Positions 59,624 to 64,000 of a stretch of 64,000 bases of DNA are shown here, piece after piece. How positions within the stretch are numbered: position 1 is the first letter of the stretch; every line of letters starts with the position of its first letter. Source of the stretch: CAZLGM01 sp964623625 (GTDB taxonomy: Bacteria; Desulfobacterota; Desulfobulbia; Desulfobulbales; Desulfocapsaceae); NCBI GenBank assembly GCA_964623625.1, contig CAZUUJ010000014.1:1-64000 (forward strand), written 5' to 3'. The notes under the pieces are model-generated. The model worked only from the letters and a program-made list of their open reading frames with translations, had not been told where the DNA came from and ran no database searches. Position numbers and translations under genes: made by a program.

Positions 59624-60910
59624 TTACATCTGTGAAGTGTCTTTTTGCAGTAATTCAAACCTCTCCCAGAAGTCAGGAAAAGACTTGGCCACACATTTTT
59701 CATCCAAAATATTAACACCGGGAACCTTCAGACCGGCCACCGCAAAACTCATAGCCATCCTGTGATCGTTGTAGGTCTCAATCCGGGCTCCATGGAGAGC
59801 TTTGCCGCCGTCACCGTGGATGACTATTGAGTCCTCTTTTTCTTCCACTCTGGCCCCTATTTTTGAGAGCTCAGTCACTGTGGCATTGAGCCGGTCACAT
59901 TCCTTGATCCGCAGATGAGCAATATTGGTAATGTGCGTTTTGCCTTTGGCAAAAGCGGCAACAACTGCCAATGTTGGGGCCACATCCGGCATATCGCCCA
60001 TATCAACGGTAATTCCTTTGAGCTGTTGATTGCCGCAAACGGTAATCCCTTCTCCTGTCCGGCTGACCACGCATCCCATCCGGGCTAACAGCGCCACCAG
60101 GTCGGCATCGCCCTGAAGTGAGGGAACCGGTACATTGGATACCGTTACCCGGCCGCCGGTGATTGCAGCAGCAGCCCAGAAATAGGAAGCATTGGAAGCG
60201 TCGCCTTCTACCTGATACTCCATGGCCCGGTAGCAGCCGCCAGGGATGGAAAATGAGGTAAAGTCACTGCTGCAGTCGACTTCCACGCCAAAATCGGCCA
60301 TCACAGAGAGAGTCATGGCCACATAGGGTTTGGACAACACTTCACCGTCAACCATCAGCGTTGCCGGTTTTGCCGCAAACGGTGCTACCAGCAGCAGTGA
60401 GGATATATACTGGCTCGATTTACCTTCAGGAAGGCGTGTATCCCCACCCTTTATCCCGCGTGATTCTATTTGCAGGGGCGGACAGCCGGTATCGCGTATC
60501 GATCTGATATCGACTCCCCAGCTTTTCAAGGCCTCCATCAACGGACCGATTGGACGCTCATGCATGCGTTCGTCTCCATTGATGACAAAGGTTGAGTGCC
60601 CCAAGGCGACAACGGATGTTAAAAACCTGGTGGCTGTGCCGTTGTTGCCTAAGAATATCTCTTGTGAACTCGGTCCAATCTTTCCACCCTGTCCATGGAC
60701 CAGCCAGCCAGCCTCTTCCTTTTCTATTGAAATACCCATCTGGCTCAGGGCGGCTGAAGTGTACAGGGTATCTTCGCTGTCCAGCGGTCCGATAAGCCTC
60801 GAAGTTCCGTCGGCCAAGGCTGCTGCGATCAACGCCCGCTGGGTCAGACTCTTTGAGCCTGGCACGGTGACACTGGTATCGACAGTTGTAACTGGTTTTA
60901 TTTCAATCAT
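59624..60910 (-). CDS. aroA: 3-phosphoshikimate 1-carboxyvinyltransferase (EPSP synthase)
   Basis: 428 residues. Sixth step of the shikimate pathway. Hallmarks: PGSKSLTQRALIAAALADG at the N-terminus, the PEP loop LGNNGTATRFL (the usual GNAGTA/T pattern with N), the LRIKECDRL motif and NDHRMAMSFAVAGL near the end. The NGTATR spelling places it closer to class II-like than E. coli class I. It is last in a minus-strand series after aroD. Confidence 0.95.
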   Translation of the reverse strand: MIEIKPVTTVDTSVTVPGSKSLTQRALIAAALADGTSRLIGPLDSEDTLYTSAALSQMGISIEKEEAGWLVHGQGGKIGPSSQEIFLGNNGTATRFLTSVVALGHSTFVINGDERMHERPIGPLMEALKSWGVDIRSIRDTGCPPLQIESRGIKGGDTRLPEGKSSQYISSLLLVAPFAAKPATLMVDGEVLSKPYVAMTLSVMADFGVEVDCSSDFTSFSIPGGCYRAMEYQVEGDASNASYFWAAAAITGGRVTVSNVPVPSLQGDADLVALLARMGCVVSRTGEGITVCGNQQLKGITVDMGDMPDVAPTLAVVAAFAKGKTHITNIAHLRIKECDRLNATVTELSKIGARVEEKEDSIVIHGDGGKALHGARIETYNDHRMAMSFAVAGLKVPGVNILDEKCVAKSFPDFWERFELLQKDTSQM

Positions 60911-60952
60911 GCTTCCTTTTTCGAGTAGTCGGATTGTAATTCCTTCTTCAGT

Positions 60953-61636
60953 TCACTGATTACGCATTCGTTTATAAATCTGCCGCAAAGTAAAAACGGA
61001 CAATTGGCCAGGAGCCACGGCATCGCCTTCGTCTGCCGCGCAGTAGGTCATATAACCGCCGAGCTCCAATGTAGCTACCCTGCTGATTGTCCCGGCCCGG
61101 CCCATACAGAAAGCGATCAATGGAAAATCTAATCTGGCTGCATCCTCCTGGAGCTGCAAAACCCGAAGCACATCATGATAATCGTGGGCCATGGTGATAA
61201 TCTTGCCGATATCACCTCCTGCCTCAGCCATTTGCTCAAGAATCTTGCTTAAATCTGGAGATGCAGGAGTCCTCTCGAAATTATGCCATGACACGATCAG
61301 ATCAGTGTTGGTACTCTTGGTTTCCTCAAGCAGCCGATGACGGCTTTCTTCAGGAGCAAGCAGCTCGATGTCCACATAATCACAGCCAAGACCCATCGCC
61401 TCTTCAAGAAAAGTGATGCGTGTCCGCTCATCACCGGAATATTCTCCTCCCTCCCATTTCGGTCGGTTGGTCATCAACAGCGGCGTCTGGATGGTGCTGG
61501 TCAACAGCGGTAGATCGATCTCACCTAGCATGTCAAGCCGCACTTCGATCACATCGCTAACCGGTGCCACCCTCTTAGCCTGCTCAAGCACTTCAGAAAC
61601 ACTTTTTTTGCCAATGGATGTACAGACCCGCTTCAT
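60953..61636 (-). CDS. aroD: 3-dehydroquinate dehydratase, type I
   Basis: 227 residues. Third step of the shikimate pathway, through a Schiff base. Motifs: EVRLDML at the N-terminus, the His base in LIVSWHNFERTP, the Schiff-base Lys in GDIGKIITMAHD, and CMGRAGTISRVATLELGGYMTYC. Overlaps the YkvA-like gene by 4 bases and lies 42 bases before aroA. Confidence 0.95.
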   Translation of the reverse strand: MKRVCTSIGKKSVSEVLEQAKRVAPVSDVIEVRLDMLGEIDLPLLTSTIQTPLLMTNRPKWEGGEYSGDERTRITFLEEAMGLGCDYVDIELLAPEESRHRLLEETKSTNTDLIVSWHNFERTPASPDLSKILEQMAEAGGDIGKIITMAHDYHDVLRVLQLQEDAARLDFPLIAFCMGRAGTISRVATLELGGYMTYCAADEGDAVAPGQLSVFTLRQIYKRMRNQ

Positions 61637-61893
61637 CTCAACTCTTCCTGTTTATCCCTATTTGGTTGACGATTTTGCAGGTCTGACTTCATCAGCTTAT
61701 AGGCCAGGCCTATCAGAAGGGGCACAACTGCTGCGTCATCTACAATGCCCAGGCCGGCAACCCAGTCGGGAATCAGGTCAACAGGGGAAATCAGATAGAC
61801 ACCGGCCGCCGCCAGTAACCCCTTGACATACCAGGGTGTCTGAGGATGAAAAAAGAGTTTGACGGTGGCGATGAATCTATCCAAACTGTTCAC
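61633..61893 (-). CDS. YkvA-family (DUF1232) small membrane protein
   Basis: 86 residues. The core VKGLLAAAGVYLISPVDLIPDWVAGLGIVDDAAV is the DUF1232 signature, with the SPxDLIPD motif. Function unknown. It overlaps pyrD and aroD by 4 bases on either side, so it is certainly read and translated with them; this may only reflect operon packing. Confidence 0.9.
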   Translation of the reverse strand: MNSLDRFIATVKLFFHPQTPWYVKGLLAAAGVYLISPVDLIPDWVAGLGIVDDAAVVPLLIGLAYKLMKSDLQNRQPNRDKQEELR

Positions 61894-62822
61894 CGGGGGA
61901 CCTCCAGGGTGCCGATAATATCTGAAATCGACCGCAGATTGTTCTTTTCTCCATAATCCTCAATTTCTTCAACAATCTCTTCGGTTGCCCGGGGGTTGAC
62001 AAAATTTGCGGTACCGACCTGAATGGCGGTGGCCCCGGCTACCATAAACTCGAGGGCGTCCTCAGCCGTCTCAATACCTCCAATACCGATTACCGGGATA
62101 GAGACTGTCTGTGCCACCTGGTAGACCATACGAAGAGCCACCGGTTTAATGGCCGGGCCTGAAAGGCCGCCGATCACATTGCCCAGTTTCGGTTTTCTGG
62201 TGTTTAAATCGATGGCCATACCGATCAGGGTATTGATCAGTGAAATGGAGTCAGCCCCCGCCTCCTCTACGGCCACGGCAACCCTGGTTACATCGGTAAC
62301 ATTGGGAGAGAGCTTGACCATGACCGGAACATCGGCCTGCTGCTTCACTACTTTGGTCACAGAGGCTGCCATTTTCGGGTCAGTACCGAAGGCCACACCG
62401 CCCTTTTTCACGTTGGGGCATGAAATGTTGACCTCGAGAGCGGCAACCGACGACACTCCCCGTAGCCTTTTAGTTATTTCCTCATACTCATCCAGGGAAT
62501 CACCGAGAATATTAACAATCACAGGACATTCAAGACCGCTCAGATAGTCGTTTTTCTCACTGATAAAGCGATCGACACCCACATTTTGCAGGCCGATGGC
62601 ATTGAGCATCCCGCATGGGGTCTCGACGATTCTCGGAGGTGGATTGCCCTCCCGGGACTCAAGCGATATCCCTTTGACGATAACAGCCCCAAGCCGGTTC
62701 AGGTCGACAAGCTGTTCGAATTCTTTAGCATATCCGAAAGTACCTGATGCAGTCATCACCGGGTTGGCAAGACGCAAAGAGCCGATGTTCACGGTTAGAT
62801 CAATTGAGTGCGGAATGGCCAT
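61890..62822 (-). CDS. pyrD: Dihydroorotate dehydrogenase 1B, catalytic subunit
   Basis: 310 residues. Fourth step of UMP synthesis. FMN site TASGTFGYAKEF; the catalytic Cys in LEVNISCPNVKKGG, which marks class 1 (Cys base) rather than class 2 (Ser); VKLSPNVTD, GGLSGPAIKPVALRMV, GIGGIETAEDALEFMVAGA. Works with PyrK, encoded upstream. A 154-base gap with repeat DNA separates them. Confidence 0.95.
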   Translation of the reverse strand: MAIPHSIDLTVNIGSLRLANPVMTASGTFGYAKEFEQLVDLNRLGAVIVKGISLESREGNPPPRIVETPCGMLNAIGLQNVGVDRFISEKNDYLSGLECPVIVNILGDSLDEYEEITKRLRGVSSVAALEVNISCPNVKKGGVAFGTDPKMAASVTKVVKQQADVPVMVKLSPNVTDVTRVAVAVEEAGADSISLINTLIGMAIDLNTRKPKLGNVIGGLSGPAIKPVALRMVYQVAQTVSIPVIGIGGIETAEDALEFMVAGATAIQVGTANFVNPRATEEIVEEIEDYGEKNNLRSISDIIGTLEVPR

Positions 62823-62869
62823 ATAGTTTTAGTTTGTTTGCCGGTTACCAGACCGGTGTTTTAATCTTT

Positions 62870-62990
62870 CCTGAATCCGTGACGAAAAATAATATTTTTC
62901 GTGATATCATTTTGATATATCATAAAATTATTGGGTTAAACAATTTTCACCTAAAAGAATAACTCGCCCTTCGGGTCATCCGCTAGCCCA
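62870..62990. repeat. Degenerate family B element between pyrK and pyrD
   Basis: Left end CCTGAATCCGTGACGAAAAAT is intact; the middle is AT-rich and self-complementary (GAAAAATAATATTTTTC). The inner motif CATCCGCTAGC at 62977-62987 matches family B copy 1 (GCATCCGCTAGCAC), but the right end is missing. That motif overlaps the last codons of pyrK. Confidence 0.6.
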
Positions 62991-63764
62991 GAGTAGCCTG
63001 TCAGACTCAAAAACCGGACCGTCTGTGCAGACGTGCAGATAGCCGCCGATATCGGCCGGCACAGAACAGCCGAGACAGGCGCCCATACCGCAGGCCATCT
63101 CGGCTTCAATGGAGACCTGGCAGCGATTACCTTTACCTGCAGCATACGTATGAACCGCGTGCAGCATCGGCTTGGGACCACAGCAGTAAAGAACCGTATC
63201 AGACAAGGGTGTTACCATGTTGAGCACATCGGTAACCAGTCCATGGATACCGTAAGAACCGTCATCTGTTGCCGTAAACAGGTTGAAACCGAGCCCCTTA
63301 AAATCACTCACCAGTGGCTCCAGTTCCGACCTATCCCTTCCCCCTAGAATAATCATATCATTGCTGCAGTCACCCTTCTCATTTTTCAGATGTTCCGCCA
63401 GAAATAACATAGGCGCAATCCCCATACCTCCACCGACCAGACAGGCGGGTTTATTAAAATCGATATCAAAACCGTTGCCCAGAGGTCCGAGGACCGGGAC
63501 GCTTGCACCAACAGCCAGATCCGCCAGAATGGCTGTCCCCCTCCCCACCACTTTGAAAAGGATACTGACCTGATCGTTTTCAATCCGGTTTATGGAAAAG
63601 GGCCTGCGGAGAAGCGGGTCGCTACCGCTACCCACACCGATCATGACAAACTGACCCGGCCGGGCTGTTCGTGCCGTCTGCACAGACCGCAGGGTTAACA
63701 GATGGTTATCGGCACCGAGGCTCTCCAGCCGCTGAATTGTTGCTTTTTCCTGGAAAATTGACAT
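62976..63764 (-). CDS. pyrK: Dihydroorotate dehydrogenase electron transfer subunit
   Basis: 262 residues. PyrK binds FAD and a [2Fe-2S] cluster and lets PyrD use NAD+. FAD site RRPFSINRIE, NAD site GGGMGIAPMLFLAEHL, cluster Cys in CGMGACLGCSVP and VCTDGPVF. The last residues (LLWASG) and the stop are formed by sequence matching a family B repeat, so the native C-terminus may have been longer or different. Confidence 0.94.
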   Translation of the reverse strand: MSIFQEKATIQRLESLGADNHLLTLRSVQTARTARPGQFVMIGVGSGSDPLLRRPFSINRIENDQVSILFKVVGRGTAILADLAVGASVPVLGPLGNGFDIDFNKPACLVGGGMGIAPMLFLAEHLKNEKGDCSNDMIILGGRDRSELEPLVSDFKGLGFNLFTATDDGSYGIHGLVTDVLNMVTPLSDTVLYCCGPKPMLHAVHTYAAGKGNRCQVSIEAEMACGMGACLGCSVPADIGGYLHVCTDGPVFESDRLLWASG

Positions 63765-63813
63765 GGTAAACTATATGATTGATCTGTACAGACTTAACTA
63801 CAAAGAAAATTTA

Positions 63814-63949
63814 TAAGCGATCACAGGGTACCCCAGGTTTGGACAGGTAAGCGGAGCAAAGCTTAGACTCCGAGCGGCATGGCGTTGTGTATTAGTAGCT
63901 ACACAAGCCCTGCCGATCGTTCAAAAATGGGGTGCCCTGTGATCGCTTA
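63814..63949. repeat. 136-bp inverted-repeat element
   Basis: Terminal inverted repeats TAAGCGATCACAGGGTACCCCA and its complement (one mismatch: TACCCCA against CACCCCA) bound a 136-bp unit. Inside, CGGCATGGCGTTGTGTA and TACACAAGCCCTGCCG also pair, so the whole unit can fold as one long hairpin. No open frame. MITE-like; only one copy is in the window. Confidence 0.72.
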
Positions 63950-64000
63950 CGAATAGTTTACAAGGAAAGTGAATAGAGCCGCAATTCTTTTTCACCTTTT

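Noticed and set aside
1..64000. CRISPR array
   Set aside because: No set of regularly spaced direct repeats was seen; the repeats present are dispersed inverted-repeat elements.

Overview
The window reads as a chromosome segment of a Gram-negative, strictly anaerobic or microaerophobic bacterium, most likely a sulfate- or sulfur-metabolising Desulfobacterota (Desulfobulbales-like). The evidence is an outer-membrane LPS exporter (LptD), an oxygen-defence set typical of that phylum (flavodiiron protein, class I desulfoferrodoxin, rubredoxins, a rubrerythrin relic, peroxiredoxin, Fur-type regulator), a class 1B PyrD/PyrK pair, many cobalamin-dependent radical SAM enzymes, and a PLP/E1/TusA/JAMM sulfur-relay cluster. 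Taxonomy is inferred from gene content only.

Layout. 1-4571: a sulfur-transfer operon (partial MetY/MetZ-type PLP enzyme, ThiF/MoeB E1, TusA, YcaO-TPR, JAMM protease) that matches the protein-thiocarboxylate homocysteine route known from Wolinella (HcyS/HcyF/HcyD/MetY) with a YcaO added. 5362-8800: a small membrane protein, a gene relic, cobalamin adenosyltransferase and a large polytopic membrane protein. 9241-14161: oxygen-stress genes, mostly on the minus strand, headed by an unusual Fur protein with an extra C-terminal winged-helix-like domain and a Fur box just upstream. 14343-24210: MscS channel with a lipoprotein, Lon-related protease, rhomboid protease, Ca2+-type P-ATPase and patatin.

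24445-43746 is the most interesting part: a biosynthetic locus for an unknown acyl or polyketide-like product. The plus-strand half encodes a B12-radical SAM protein, ACP, holo-ACP synthase, CrtI-like FAD enzyme, canonical KAS II, a KAS III-like protein that keeps Cys but lacks the usual His and Asn, an acyltransferase lacking the malonate-binding Arg, a 3-hydroxyacyl-CoA dehydrogenase-like protein, two crotonases, a second PPTase-like protein and a second B12-radical SAM protein, largely with overlapping stops and starts. The opposing half encodes a third B12-radical SAM protein, a second ACP, a BtrH-like acyl-ACP transferase and an HTH protein, followed by an ABC-2 exporter and a LysR regulator. 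A plausible reading is ACP-bound chain assembly, beta-processing by beta-oxidation-type enzymes, radical tailoring, transfer to an amine by the BtrH-like enzyme, and export.

45131-49969: a Cys-rich small protein, a frameshifted YiiX-like amidase, ilvA, and a decayed ~1.5 kb integrated element bounded by tRNA-Arg and a partial copy of its 3' end, holding reverse transcriptase and integrase fragments. 50144-63764: housekeeping genes: RNase E/G, lptD, a DHH phosphoesterase, mltB-mltA, SAM hydroxide adenosyltransferase, and a pyrK-pyrD-ykvA-aroD-aroA series.

The intergenic DNA is rich in short non-coding inverted-repeat elements of at least four kinds: family A (GAGGTGTTGT ends, two 155-bp copies), family B (CCTGAATCCGTGA ends, three whole copies and several ends), family C (hairpin repeat, two copies), and two single large inverted repeats at 37622 and 63814. 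Three sites (rubrerythrin, YiiX-like gene, 5927-6190) carry frameshifts or stops; true decay and indel sequencing errors cannot be separated from the sequence alone. No CRISPR array, rRNA operon or intact transposase was seen.
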